From Clitoria ternatea (Eukaryota > Streptophyta > Magnoliopsida > Fabales > Fabaceae): 64,000 nt of DNA. The stretch spans positions 62,001-126,000 of the forward strand of contig JAYKXN010000114.1 of assembly GCA_037962975.1 (NCBI GenBank), read 5' to 3'. Shown here piece after piece: positions 1 through 14,100 of the stretch. Position 1 is the first letter of the stretch. Each line of letters starts with the position of its first letter. The notes beneath the pieces are model-generated. The model searched no databases. It saw only the letters and a program-made list of their open reading frames with translations, and was not told the DNA's origin. Made by a program: the position numbers and the translations under genes.

Positions 1-162
1 AGGGGTGTTTGTGATGCCATGGCCCAAGTGGAGTCGTTGGTCAAGAAAGGGTTTGTGGAAACCCAACAAGAACTGCTAAAATTAAAGCTGCTTTTAGTTA
101 CTCATTGTGTTATAGTCTTCTTTTTTGTAATTGGGTTGTTGATAATGATGATGAAAGTGTAA
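1..162 (+). CDS. C-terminal fragment of a small protein with a C-terminal membrane segment (GRF-zinc-finger-like tail)
   Basis: Frame 1 is open from the window edge to a TAA at 160-162, giving the last 53 residues. They form a charged, leucine-containing helix (MAQVESLVKKG, then QQELLKLKL) followed by about 20 hydrophobic residues (VIVFFFVIGLLIMMM). A short coiled segment plus one C-terminal membrane anchor is the usual tail of plant GRF-type zinc-finger proteins, but the zinc finger would lie left of the window and cannot be seen. The gene converges on the MULE transposase to its right. It could be an accessory gene of that MULE, as in the convergent two-gene MuDR layout, or an unrelated gene. 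The identification is tentative. Confidence 0.4.
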   Translation, partial: RGVCDAMAQVESLVKKGFVETQQELLKLKLLLVTHCVIVFFFVIGLLIMMMKV

Positions 163-728
163 TGGGGTTGTTATGTTGATGAAAGTGTAAAGGGGGGATG
201 TTGTTATAATTATCCAGTTTGTAATGAGGATCCTGTTTTGAATCATAAGTGTTATGTTTCTGTATACCAAGTTCTAAGTTGTCATATATTGAAGATGGAA
301 TTAATGGAATTAATATAGTTAAAAGAATTAATAGAGGTAATGGAATTTTGTTGGTGATATGTGCATGATTTTGATTTCAATTTTTTTTACAATCAATTTC
401 TTCCATTAATTATGTACCAAACCGAATGCAATAATCATGGCATTTGGTACATCCCAAGGACCTGGATAACAATAGTATGAAACCATATTTGAAACATGTT
501 ATGCATCACAGTACCTAGAAAGCAACATCATGAAACCATTATCATATAGATATAAGTCATATATCACAACCTGAAAAAAATGTTGGATACCTAAAAGTTT
601 TCGTGCCCATTACATGGACCTTAAATTGTCATACATCACAAGACCTAGAATTAACAAACATTACAGGACCTTGAATTAACACCATAAAACCATTCTATTG
701 AAAGCATTGTTGAAGAACATGGACATGG
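163..728. other. Non-coding spacer between convergent genes
   Basis: AT-rich sequence between the stop of the plus-strand fragment and the reconstructed stop of the minus-strand transposase. It starts with a local repeat of GATGAAAGTGTAA and later carries short repeated phrases around CATCACA and ACCTAGAA. It probably holds the 3' untranslated regions of both genes. I see no reading frame or RNA gene. Confidence 0.5.
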
Positions 729-3700
729 TCATTTCTTGTACCCAGGGGTGTCTATGAAAGCAACCCCTTCTGGTTTTTTGAGTGGCAACTTCCTCCTTAG
801 ATTATGTTGGTTAATAGGTGGTGAACTTGTGGCACTTGCTTGAGTAAGCTATGGAGACCTAGCAGGAGCTGCCAACCTTGGACTCCTCCTAACAGGGGTC
901 ATGGTATCTGTTTGAGACATGGGCTGAGACATGGACTGTGAGGTTGTAACATCAACAACATCCTGGGTCTGTGGTGGTGTGGGGTAAGTTTCCTGAGTCT
1001 GTTGTGGCTATTGAGCCCTCATCTTCTCTTTTGCCACTGCACATGAACCCCTTCGATGTCCAATCTCACCACACTCACCACACTTCCCTGGTTGAAGCCT
1101 TCTCCTCATTTTCACTGTTTGATTGCAGCCTTCTCCATTGTTGTTTTTAGCCTTCTCCTTTGTAGGGTTCTCTTTCCTTCTATGCTTTTTGGGCCTCCCA
1201 ATGGTCTTTATATTTGTCGGTGGAATCGGTGGGACATAGTGTGTCTTCTCCCAAAACTCTGACCCTGGGACTGATTCAATATGGTACTGATAGGTTGCCT
1301 CCCAAGCTGCCATTGTGAGGCCCACATGGCAATGATCCTCAGGTTTTTCTCCTTTGTGAGCTATTGCTGCACAGGCATGTCTGCATGGCATACCTGTTGA
1401 ATAGATACAACCATTAATTCATAGTGACCTTGCTAAATTTTAAAAAAACATATCACACATAATAGCCACACATAAAAAACATAAATACCTGTCAGCTGCC
1501 AAACTCTACAAGAACATTTGTGTGAACCCAAATCAACAGACACCTTGTCTGGAAAACAACTAACCTCGTACCTTTCAATTCCACCATCACCTAGTCAGGA
1601 CATATCACAAGTCAGACACCTAATATAGCCCTTATCATAAAACCAACAACATGGTAGAGCAAAGATAGGATACCTGTCCATACCACTGTCCAGTTATTAC
1701 TTGCAGACTTTGATTTCTCTAACCTACTTTGTTGAATTGGTGGTAACCTCCCAGGGTGACCTGTTAACTTCAGCTTGTGATTGCCTATGGTGACCATGAA
1801 GCATTGTCATAATGGGTTTGCATCTGGCATGTACAAGTTTGGAGTTTAGAACTTCACAGTTGTTGTTGGTGATGTTGTCCACCTTACAGTTTTCATCAAA
1901 GAAGGCTTTGCTCCATGCCTCTTTTGGAAACTTGCACAAGTATGTCCAAGCTTTTTCATCCACCATTCGAATCTTCAGCATATTTCTTTCAAAATCATGA
2001 GTCGTTGTTGACCTGGCTGTTTGCCACAGAAGTCCCCTCAGCTCCTTTCCCCTCCATTGTTTAGAAAAGTTCTGCCACAGGTGCCAAACACAATATCTGT
2101 GTGGAACACCAGGCATTACTTCTTGAAGTGCAGGAATCAAACCCTGCATGAAATAGAAAGACAACATTAGATCTTTAGTTATCACCAAAATTTAGGAATT
2201 AGTAAATTCAAACAAATTAATTAATTAATTATACCTTCTGCATGTCACTCATAAAGGTCAGCCTCATTTCCTTGTAGTTACTAACATCTGCATGTAACAA
2301 CTCCAAAAACCACTTCCAGTTGTCTTTATTCTCAACCTGGCAAACACCATAAGCAATGGGCCATATATATATGGTTGTTTGCATCCTGTCCAACAGCAGT
2401 CAACAGCTGACCCCTATAATATTCTTTCAAAAAACACCCATCCAGCCCCACCAATGGTCTTCTACACTCTCTAAAACCATCTTTACAGCCCTTTAAACAA
2501 ATGTACAACCTGTTGAACACTGGTGGTCCTTGGGGTTGTGGATCACATTCCATCTTCACTGTTGACCCAGGATTCCTCTTTAAGAGTTCCCCACAGTAGT
2601 CCCACAGCATGGCAAATTGTTGTTTCTCACTCCCTTCAATTACTTCTCTTGCTCTCTTCATTGACCTATAGATCATCTTATCCTCCAACTTCACTTTGTA
2701 CCTCTCTCTAAACAACTCATACACCCCTGAATGTGTAATGTTGTGCTGCCTCCTCATATACTTGACTAACTTTCCTGTAACCCACTGTTGGTCACATGCT
2801 GCATTCTTGAACACTCTCACACATGAGTGTTGATCATTAAAAGTCTTGATCTGGTAAGATTGTCTTACTGGGTTTAGACTACAAAAAATTTCCCAGCCAC
2901 AGTTCTTGTCTTTACACTTTGCCCTTGCTCTAACTTTATCATTCTTAACCCATTTAAATTCCCTGCCTAAATGTACACTGTAATCCTTAACAGCATGTTT
3001 AAAGATTGCAAGTGAGGAAAACTCCATCTCACACTCCAGTACTATATGTCCAAAAGTAGCTGTCTCATTGAACTGAGGATACACCTCTCTGGAATCATCC
3101 TCATCCTCTGAACCAAGAGGTGTTCTTAACTCTTTTGAGACCCATGAGTCTGCAGAATCTCCCCCAAACCCCTCCTCAGCTTGACCTTCGGATTCAGTAT
3201 CACTATCCACTATAGTAGGAATGGCTGACCTTCTATTCTCTTGTGCCTTCCTTTTTTTCCCTTCTGCTTCCTTTTTTGTTTACACCCTGTGTCTATGCTT
3301 TTCCCCTTCCTCTTTCTGCTACACCCCTGGCTACCCCCTTCATCACTGCCTTCTACTTCCTCATCAATACCTTCTACTTCCTCATCAATACCTTCTACAT
3401 CCTCAGCACTGTCCTCCACTACCTCATCACTCATCCTAGAACCACAACCAACATCTTGTCTTTTGGTCTCAACATTACCAGCCCCAGTGTCATCATCTAC
3501 CAGAACTATCATTTTTATCTTATTAGCCTCAGTGTCATCATCAACTTCCATAACTAGTGTCTCATCCTCTGGATGTTGATAATACACATCCACTACTCCT
3601 TGATTATCCTTAGCACACCTGACCATGTCCAACAAATCACTATCTCCCTTTAAGATGCTCAACCCTTGATTTAAATCCAACTTCGGGTCGTACCAAAATA

Positions 3701-4590
3701 TGTTCTGTAACCTATAATACCCACGATTCTCAACAAACCTAAAAAAAGAAAAGAAGTCTAAGAAATCTGGGTCTAGCTTCTCCCAATCTTCAACCTTACC
3801 CCCTTTGTAGACTTTTTTACCTTGCCCATCAACCACAAACCTGCCCCCAATATGAAGCCTAACCCGAATATCCTACCCACATTAACACACAACAAAATCA
3901 ACATGTTATTTAGGGAACAATGTCAATAAAATCAATAGAATAAACACAGAAAATTTATAACACCCTACTGTTCCAACCCAGGAAACTCAAACATGTTCCA
4001 ACCCCATATAACTTGTTCTGACCCCTTTGATAGGCTACAGAAAATACCCAGGAAACACAACACAGAATATACATACACAGGAAATTTTGAACACTCTACA
4101 CAAAATACCCAGGAAACACAACACAGAATATACATACACAGAAAATTTTGAACACCCTACACAAAATACCCAGGAAACACAACACAGAATATATATACAC
4201 AGAAAATTTTGAACACCCTACACAAAATACCCAGGAAACACAACACAGAATATACATACACAGAAAATTTTGAACACCCTACACAAAATACCCAGGAAAC
4301 ACAACACAGAATATATATACACAGAAAATTTTGAACACCCTACACAAAATACCCAGGAAACTCAAACATGTTCCAACCCCATATAACTTGTTCGAAAACC
4401 CACAAAATACAAAGGGAACATACATTAACATAGAATTCAGATGAAATATTCATTAACAACACATGGTCCAATACAAACCCCTAAAAAAAAATTTCAGAAA
4501 CCATAACATTGTTCGAGCCCCCCAAAATAATGTTCCGAAACATAAAAAACTTTAGGTGTAGGGTTTACTAACCTGAACGACACCTCCCAT
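729..4590 (-). pseudogene. Mutator-like transposase (mudrA type), spliced, frameshifted
   Basis: Reading the minus strand, exon 1 (4590-4573) encodes MGGVVQ. After an intron (4572-3873) comes a PB1-like domain (DIRVRLHIGGRFVVDG onward, to about 3560) and an acidic tail. Next are the MuDR DNA-binding region (about 3070-2750), the start of the MULE catalytic domain (VGLDGCFL, AVGQDANNH, 2450-2370), intron 2234-2144, and the rest of the catalytic domain (VWHLWQNFSKQW). After intron 1673-1591 the SWIM finger is split by intron 1488-1394: HKCSCRVWQLTG, then MPCRHACAAI. A GRPKKHRRKE stretch and a CCHC knuckle (CGECGEIGHRRGSC) follow. All four introns keep GT and AG. The reading frame breaks near 3225, in the TA run at 2363-2371 and near 1795. 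In-frame stops lie at 1010-1008 and 851-849, before the natural stop at 731-729. Such proteins cut and paste MULE DNA in the nucleus; this copy cannot make a full protein. Confidence 0.9.
4039..4370. repeat. 61-bp minisatellite in the first intron of the MULE transposase
   Basis: The phrase AAAATACCCAGGAAAC recurs at about 4041, 4102, 4163, 4224, 4285 and 4346, a period of 61 bp over just over five copies. The copies differ at only a few positions, for example ATACATACACA against ATATATACACA, so the expansion is recent. It lies inside the 700-bp intron 4572-3873, close to the acceptor side. Confidence 0.9.
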
Positions 4591-5103
4591 AACTGTCGAA
4601 CACGAGCACCGTCGAACACGAACCTTGAGGACGTCGACGAAGTAACGACTTTGAGTTTCACTTGGGGTTTTTGTATTTGAGAGAATTGGGGGAATGGGGA
4701 ATTCAGCTTTTGCAGAACAAGAGTGATTTGGGAAAATTGAGGGAATGAGGAATTAGGGTTTTGCAGAACGAGATGATTTTAGAGAATTGAGTAAATTAGG
4801 GCTTCAACATATGAGACACAAACCCTAACTATCGTTGCCCCTTTGTTGTCTGATGCAATAGCAAAAAATGATGTCGTTCGGTCCTTGGCTTTCTAATGGT
4901 AACGACGTCATTTACGTTTACGTGGCAATCCTAGTTGGCAATTAACGACCCACGTCACCTGAACCCAACGTCCGTTCAGGGTCTGTTAATGGCAGGGATC
5001 TAAGTGTCCGACGATTGTGGACGTGGGGGATGAACGGGTCCAACTTACTAAGTGGAGGATCTAATTGTCCGACTCTAACGGAGTCAGGGACCAACTGGGG
5101 TGT
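4591..5103 (-). promoter_or_regulatory. MULE 5' flank and putative terminal inverted repeat
   Basis: This stretch lies upstream of the transposase start codon (ATG at 4590-4588, minus strand). Its inner part is purine-rich in T/G-rich blocks and carries two diverged copies of a phrase around GAGAATTG and GGGTTTTGCAGAAC (4680-4770), which would be leader or promoter. Its outer part (about 4925-5103) has the look of a MULE terminal inverted repeat. In MULEs the terminal repeat usually supplies the promoter. No TATA box is distinct enough to name. Confidence 0.45.
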
Positions 5104-8100
5104 TCTGTCTTTTATTATTTCACTATATAATCCTATCTTAAGAGATTGTGTTCTTAACTTTTTCTTTTTACAAAACACAAGTTGGTTCACTAACTTCATT
5201 ATTTTCAAAATTTACACTTGGATTATCTTTTGTGAAGACATACACAAGATCTCCTTATATCAAAACATTCCTATCACAAACATTTTCAATAGGTTATATA
5301 GTGTTCTAGGCTGTTACACTCCCATCTTATGAAAAAGAAACAAGTTTATGTTTCATATGAAGATGACACAGTAAAGACGCAATAAAGTATGTTATTTTTA
5401 TTTATTTTTATCATTTTAATTTCATTTCTATATTGCTAACTTTTTTTCTCTGCACGGGGATTTTCTATATGTTAATAAATGAGTTCGTAGAATGTCAATT
5501 TTGACTTTTTAGGTCACAGGTCAACTTAAAATGTGAATTCTTGAAGTCTATGAGTATTTATCATACCTTTACTGTCATATAATTTTTTTTTGCTTGATTT
5601 TCTATTTCAAACAATATAATTATCCATAAATGCTAATAATATTTACTTATTTGAAAAATTTAATGTGTCTAACTTATAGGTATCAAAGTATTATCAAAAT
5701 TATTTAACTATACATTTTTAAAATTTAATTGCACTCTTGGAATCAAAAATTAAGTTACCACTCTAAAAACTAATATGTCATATGTATTGATAGTCATGAT
5801 TAGTGAGATTCAAACAAATGTCGTGATAAATGACATTATGAAAGTAAATAAGCCATTATTTGAGCTATTTACACATGTTTATAACAATAAGAAAGGTTGA
5901 TTCAAATATATGAGTTATATTTTTCAAAAGAACTCAAAAAGATTGTAGAAGTTTGATGTCACTTCATAATTTGGTATTGTTATATAATTCAAAAAATAAA
6001 AAGTATTTTCATTGTACATTTTCTCTTTCTAATTCATCTTTATGTGTATAAAGTTAATAAGTTTGTGATTATCAACCTTTAGATTTACTTTATGTGACGC
6101 CATATTTTTTCTCAATTTTTTAGGGTTCAAAATTTAGTTTGCATTACGCCATGCATACGGACCCATAGCAATATTAAATAACTCTAGGGATCCCAAACAT
6201 ATATTGTGTATTTATTTTAGCAAACACACTTGAAATTAGTTTAATCAGTCATGATGAAATGTTTCCACTTATTAAATATTATGTAATACAATATCCCAAT
6301 ATTAAATTAGGCCAAATCCAACTGAAAAATAAAGTGAAGTGTTAATTCAATTTTAAAATTAGTTATATGTGTTTTCCTTAACCAATGACTATGACTAATG
6401 TTTGTTGTCGTCAATATACATTTTTTGACTCCTATTATTAGATAGAAGACTATAGATGTTGACATTTTAGAAATCTAATATAACTAATATGTCTAAATAT
6501 GTTTTACTTATTCATTAATATAACCATATTTGACGTTTTTATTTTAAGATAAAATTAAGATTTTGATAGTATATGTATAGAGCTCGTAAATATATCATGT
6601 CATATTTTTTGTAATAACCAAAATTTTCACACTCGTAAATATATCATGTCTTATTTTTTTGTAATATAGATGCACAATGGATATATGTTATCAAATGATT
6701 ATCATTTACTTGTGTTCTAAACATTATAACAAACATTTACATCAAGTAAAATAATAAAATATACACCAATTTAGGATGTTAAATTTTATTATTCTTTATT
6801 TTGGTGGTGTAAGTGTAGTACATGGCATTTAAAGTCCACCATGATGACAAATTCTTTTGTTGGCTTCTAACAACATCTATGAGTGACACATTTAAGTCTG
6901 ATATTTAAAGCCACCCCATAATCTTCATATGTAATTTGGTATAACATTTTAGTATTAGTTTAATAATAATAATAATTACAAATTAAATACTATTAGATGG
7001 TTCTTTATATATATATCTTAATCAAATTAAAGTGTACATAATTAATAATGATGACTTTTATTGAAATCTAATCCTTTCACTGATTTTTGTAATTATTGTT
7101 TACTCAATAAATATTTTATTATTTGCCAAGTGATCCTATTCTAAGGAATTATTATCTCAATACTTTTTTTTTCTAATAAACACAAGTTAGTTCATTAACT
7201 TTATTACTTTTAGAATTTATACTTAATCACCTTTCGTGGACACACTCACAAGATCTCTTTAAATTAAAGCACTCCTAGCACAAGTATTTTTCAACTGGTT
7301 TTGTATCCTCAAAAAGTGCTTTGGGTCATTGCACACCCATCTTGTAGTAACAAAAAAAACAAGTTTATGATCCATATAAAGATGATGTTGGAAAAGATGC
7401 TAGTTTTATTTTTTTATTTATTTTAATTTTAGTTCATGATGTTAAATTTTTTATACCCAAAGATTTTATGTTTATGAATGGAAATATAAAATGTCAATTT
7501 CGATCTTTTATGTCAAATCTCAATTAGAATGTGAATTTCTTAAGTTGATAATTGTTTCTATCAAGTTATTCATCATATATTTTATTGACATATAATTTTC
7601 ATAGTTTTTTTTATATATTTTAAACCTTATGATTATACACAAGTATTAGTATTACTTATTTATTTGAAAAAACACAGCGTCTCTATATCAAATGTTCCTT
7701 TTCTTCCATCATAATTTTGTCTTCACAAATAGATGAATATTATAAGATTTTTAATTTTAATAATTTTTATATATCTTTTTGATAAATATTACATTTTTAT
7801 TGGTCTCTGAATCATAGCATAGAACACTAAATATAACATATATTTAATGAATAAAAATCATTTGAGAAGTCATGATATATTAAATTTATCATCATTTGAT
7901 TTTAAAAAAATATTTTTTATTTAAATGAAGAAAATTGAGAAATTATATATAAAAGTAAAAATTATAAAATAATTGTTCAATTCAAGATTTTTAGACTTTA
8001 ACTACTATGATGGTATCAAAATATATTTTTCCACACTAATAACTAATATCTTCTACATATAAAAAAGTCATGATTGGTGAGATTTAAATAAATGTCATGA

Positions 8101-11100
8101 TAAATGACATCATGAAAGTAAATCACCCATTGTTTGAGATATTTACACATGTTTATAACATTAAGAAAGGTTGATTCAACTATATCATTTATATTTTTCA
8201 AAAGAAATATAACAGATCTCAGAAGTTGGATGTCAATTCATAATTTGGTATTCTTATTAATTCAAAAAATAAAAAGTATTTTCATTGTACATTTTCTTTT
8301 TCTTATTCATTTTTTAGGGTGTAAATTTTTGTATGCATGAAGTCATGCATACGAACCCATAGCAACGTTAAATAACTCAAAGGATACCAAACATATATTT
8401 CGTATTTATTTGAGCAACTTCATTTGAAATTAGTTTAATCAGTCATGATAAAATATGGCCAGTTATTAAATATTATGTTATTCAATGTCCCCAAATTATT
8501 GTTTGCTGCCATTATCATACATTTTTTGACTCCTATTATTAGATAGAAGACTAAAGATATTGTGACTTTTTAGAAATCTTATATAACTAATGTGTCAAAA
8601 TATGTTTTAGTTATTCATTAATATAACCATATTTGACGTTTTTACTTTAAGATAAAATTAAGATTTGGATAGTATATATCTTCTCTGTACGTATAGGCCT
8701 CTTAAATATGTCATGTCTTATTTGTTACAATAACCCAAATTTTCACATGGAAACATATTATCAAATGATTATCATTTACTTGTATTCTAAAAATTATAAC
8801 AAACATTAACATCAAGTGAAATAATAAAACATACACCAATTTAGGTTGTTAACTTTTACTGTTCTTTATTCTGATGGTGTAAGTGTAGTACATGACATTT
8901 AAAGTCCACCATCATGACAAATTCTTTTGTTGGCTTCTAAAAACATCTATGAGTGACACATTTAACTCTGATATTTAAAGCCACCTCATAATCTTCATAT
9001 GTAATTTGGTATAATATTTTAGTATTAGTTTAATAATAACAACACATTAAATACTATTAGATGGTTCTTTATATATATCTTAATCAAATTAAAGTGTACA
9101 TAATTAATAACCATGACTTTTATCGAAATATAGTCCTTTCACTGATTTTTCTAATTATTTTTAACTCAATAAATATTTTAATATTTGCCAAGTAATCCTA
9201 TTCTAAGGAATTATTGTCTCAACATATTTTTCTTACAATAAAGACAAGTTGGTTCATTAACTTTATTACATTCAAAATTTATACTTAATCACCTTTTATG
9301 GACACAATCACAAGATCTCTTTAAATTATTAAGCACACCTAGCACTAGAATTTTCAACAGGTTTTATATCCTCAAAAAGTGCTTCATGTCGTTGCACTCC
9401 CATTTTGTGGTAACAAAAAAAACACAAGTTTATGATCGAGATGAAGATGATGCTGGAAAAGATGCTAGTTTTATTTTGTATTCATTTTAATTTTACTTCT
9501 ATAATGTTAAATTCTTTATAGAAAATGATTTTAGGTTTATGAATGGATTCATAAAATGTCAATTTTGATCTTTTATGTCAAATCACAATTAGAATGTGAA
9601 TTCCTTAAGTTGATAGTTATTTCTATCAAGTTATTCATCGTATATTTTATTGACATATAATTTTTATAGTTTATTTATATATTTTAAACCTTATGATTAT
9701 ACACAAGTATTAGTATTCCTTATTTATTTGAAAAAGATAATATCTCTATATCAAATGTTCCTTTTCTACCATCATAATTTTGTCTTCACAAATTTATGAA
9801 TATTATAAGATTTTAAATTTTAATAATTTTGATATTTTTTATGAATGTTACATTATTGATGTCTCAATCATAGCATAAGACACTAAATATAACATATATT
9901 TAATGAATAAAAATAATTTAAGAAGTGACAATTTATTAAATTTATCTTTATTTGATTTTAAAAAAATAAATTTTATTTACATGAAGAAAAATTAGAAATT
10001 ATATATAAAAGTAAAAATTATAAAATAATTATACAAATCTAGATTTTTAACTTTAACTACTATGATGGTATCAAAATATATGTTTCCACACTAATAACTA
10101 ATATGTTCTACATATAACAAAGTCATGATTGGTGAAATTCAAAAAAATGTCATGATAAAGGATATCATGAAAGTAAATAAGTCATTGTTTGTGATATTTA
10201 CACATATTTATAATAATAATAAGAAAGGTTGATTCAAATATGAATTATATTTTTCAAAAGAAATCTAAAAGATCTTAGAAGTTGGATGCCAATTCATAAT
10301 TTGGTATTGTTATATAATTCAAAAAATAAAAAGTATTTTCATTATACATTTTCTTTTTCTAATTCATCTTTATATGTATAAAGATGATAAGTTTATGATT
10401 CTTAACCTATAGATTTACTTTATGTGACGCCATATTTTCTCTTAATTTTTTAAGGTCCAAAATGTAGTTTGCATTAAGCCATGCATACGGACCCATAGCA
10501 ACATTAAATAACCTAAGGGATCCCAAACATATATTGTGTATTTATTTTTGTAACCTCACTTTAAATTAGTTTAATCAGTCATTTTCAAATGTAGCCACTT
10601 ATTAAATATTATCTTATATAATGTCCCAAAATTAAATTAGACAGAATCCATCTGGAAATAAACGTGAAATGTTATTTCAATTTTAAAATCAGTTATGTGT
10701 GTTTTTCTCAACCAGTAACTATGACTAATGTTTGCTGCCATATCATACTTTTTTTGACTCCTATTATTAGATAGAAGACTAAAGATGTTAGGACATTTTA
10801 GAAATCTAATATAACTAATGTGTCTAAATATGTTTTTGTTATTCATTAATATAACCATATTTAACGTTTTTACTTTAAGATAAAAATAAGATTTTGATAG
10901 TATATGTCTTCTCTGTATGTATAGGCCTCTTAAATCTGTCATGTCTTATTTGTTATAATAACCAAAACGTTCACACTATATATATATATAGATGCACAAT
11001 GGAAACATATTATCAAATGATTATCATTTACTTGTATTCTAAAAATTATAACAAACATTAACATCAAGTAAAATAATAAAAGATACACCAATTTAGGTTG

Positions 11101-14100
11101 TTAAATTTTACTGTTCTTTATTTTGATGGTGTAAGTGTTGTACATGACATTTAAAGTCCACCATGATGACAAATTCTTTTGTTGGCTTCCAACAACATTT
11201 ATGAGTGACACATTTAACTCTGATATTTAAAGTCACCCCATAATCTTCATATGTAATTTGGTATAACATTTTAGCATTAGTTTAATAATCATAACAAATT
11301 AAATACTATTAGATGGTTCTTTATATATATCTTAATCAAATTAAAGTATACATAATCCTTTCGCTGATTTTTCTAATTATTTTTTACTTAATAAATATTT
11401 TATTATTTGCCAAGTAATCCTATTTTAAGGAATTATTGTCTCAACACGTTTTTTTATAATAAACACAAGTTAGTTCATTAACTTTATTACTTTTAGAATT
11501 TATACTTAATCACCTTTGGTGGACACACTCACAAGATCTCTTTAAATTCAAGCACTCCTAGCACAAGCATTTTCAAAAGCTTTTGTATCCTCAAAAAGTG
11601 CTTCATGTCGTTGCACTCCCATCTTGCGGTAACAAAAAAAAAACAAGTTTGTGATCCAGAAAAAGATGATGTTGGAAAATATGCTAGTTTTATTTTTTAT
11701 TCACTTTAATTTTAGTTCTATAATGTAAAATTTCTAATAGGCAAAGATTTTATGTTTATGAATGGAATCATAAAATGTCAATTTTGATCTTTTATATATC
11801 TTGTTAATGACTATTACATTTTTATTCATGTCTCAATCATAGCATAGAACACTAAATATAACATATGTTTAATGAATAAAAATAATTTGAGAAGTGACAA
11901 TTTATTAAATTTATCTTTGTTTTATTTTAAATAAATAATTTTTATTTAAATGAAGCAAAATTATAAATTATATATAAAAGTAAAAGATTCTAATATAATT
12001 ATTCAATTCTAGATTTTTAAAATGATGGTATCAAAATATGTTTCCACACTGCACATAAAAAAGTCATGATTGGTGAGATACAAACAAATGTCATGATAAC
12101 AATAAGAAAGGTTGATTCAAATATAACAATAAGAAAGTAAATAAGCCACTGTTTGGGATATTTACAAATGTTTATAACAATAAGAAAGGTTGATTCAAAT
12201 ATATAAGTTATAATTTTCAAAAGAAATCTAAAAGATCTTAGAAGTTGGATGCCAATTCATAATTTGGTATTGTTATATAATTCAAAACATAAAAAAGTAT
12301 TTCTGTTGTACATTTTCTCTTTCTAATTCCTCTTTATATGTGTAAAGATGATAAGTTTGTAATTCTCAACCTTTAGATTTACTTTCTGCGATGCCATATT
12401 TTTTCTCAATTTTTTAGGGTTCAAAATTTAGTCAGCATTAAGCCATGTATACGGACCCATAACAACATTAAATAACTCAAGGGATCCCAAACATATATTG
12501 TGTATTTATTTCAGCAAACTCACTTGAAATTAATTTAATTAGTCATGATGAACTGTTTCCACTTATTAAAATGATGTTATAAATTGTCCCAAAATTAAAT
12601 TAGGTTGAATCCATCTAAAAAATAAATTGAAGTATTAATTCAATTTTAAAATTAAACAAATAAATTTTATTTAAATGAAGCAAAATTATAAATTATATAT
12701 AAAAGTAAAAAATTATAAAATAATTATTCAATTCTAGATTTTTAAACTTTAACTACTATGATGGTATCAAAATATATGTTTTCACACTAATAACTAATAT
12801 GTTCTACACATAAAAAACTCATGATCGGGGAGATTCAAACAAATGTCATGATAAATGACATCATGAAAGTAAATAAGTCATTGTTTGGGATATTTACACA
12901 TGTTTATAACAATAAGAAAGGTTGATTCAAATATATGAGTTATATTTTTCAAAGGAAATCTAAAAGATCTTAGAAGTTGGATACCAATTCATAATTTAGT
13001 ATTGTTATATAATTCAAAAAATAAAAGGTATTTTCATTGTGTATTTATTTCAGCAACCTCACTTGAAATTAGTTTAAACAGTCATGATCAAATGTAGCCA
13101 CTTATTAAACATTATGTTATATAATGTCCCAAAAATAAATTAGGCCGAATCCATCTGAAAATTAAAGTGAAGTGTTAATTCTATTTTAAAATCAGTTATG
13201 TGTGTTTTCCTCAACCAATGCTATGACTAATGTTTGCTGCCATCCTTATATAATTTTTGACCCCTATTATAAGATAAGACTAAAGATATTGTGACTTTTT
13301 GGAAATCTAATATAACTAATGTGTCTAAATATGTTTTAGTTATTCATTAATATAACCATATTTGATGTTTTGACTTTAAGATAAAATTAAGATTTTGATA
13401 GTATATAGCTTCTCTGTATGTATAGACCTCTTAAATATGTCACGTCCTATTTTACATAATAACCAAAATGTTCACACTTTATATATATATATATGCATAA
13501 TGAATACATATTATCAAATGATTATCATTTACTTGTATTCTAAATATTATAACCAACATTCACATCAAGTAAAATAATAAAATATACACCAATTTAGGAT
13601 GTTAAATTTTATTGTTCTTTATTATGATGGTGTAAGTGTAGTACATGACATTCAAATTCCACTATGACCATAAATTATTTTGTTGGCTTCTAATAACATC
13701 TATGAGTGATACATTTAACTCTCATATTTAAAGCCACTCCATAATCGTTATATGTAATTTGGTATAACATTTTAGAATTGGTTTAATAATAATAATAACA
13801 AATTAAATACTATTAGATGGTTCTTTATATATATCTTAATCAAATTAAAGTGTACATAACTAATAAGGATGAATTTTATTGAAATCTAGTCCTTTCATTG
13901 ATTTTTGAAATTATTTTTTACTCATTAAATATCTAATTATTTGCCAAGTAATCCTATTCTAAAGGATTATTGTCTCAACACTTTTTTTTACAATAAACAC
14001 AAGTTGGTTCATTTAATTTATTACTTTCAGAATTTATACTTAATCACCTTTGGTGGACACATTCACAAGATCTCTTTAAATTAAAGCACTCTTAGCACAA

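Larger units (their letters stand above)
1..5103 (-). mobile_element. Mutator-like element (MULE), right-hand part
   Basis: The stretch contains a mudrA-type transposase gene on the minus strand and ends near 5103, where the flanking satellite resumes. Satellite sequence at 5104 onward (TTTCACTATATAATCC) matches 26750 and 41860. The last 180 bp (about 4925-5103) are GC-richer, with the phrase CGGAGTCAGGGACCAACTGG, which looks like a terminal inverted repeat. Its partner would lie left of the window, so the inverted repeat and the expected 9-bp target duplication cannot be tested. The element is broken at the coding level, so any movement would need outside transposase. Confidence 0.7.

Noticed and set aside
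4942..5208. 88-codon frame across the MULE end
   Set aside because: Crosses the boundary between terminal repeat and satellite, so it cannot be an old coding unit.
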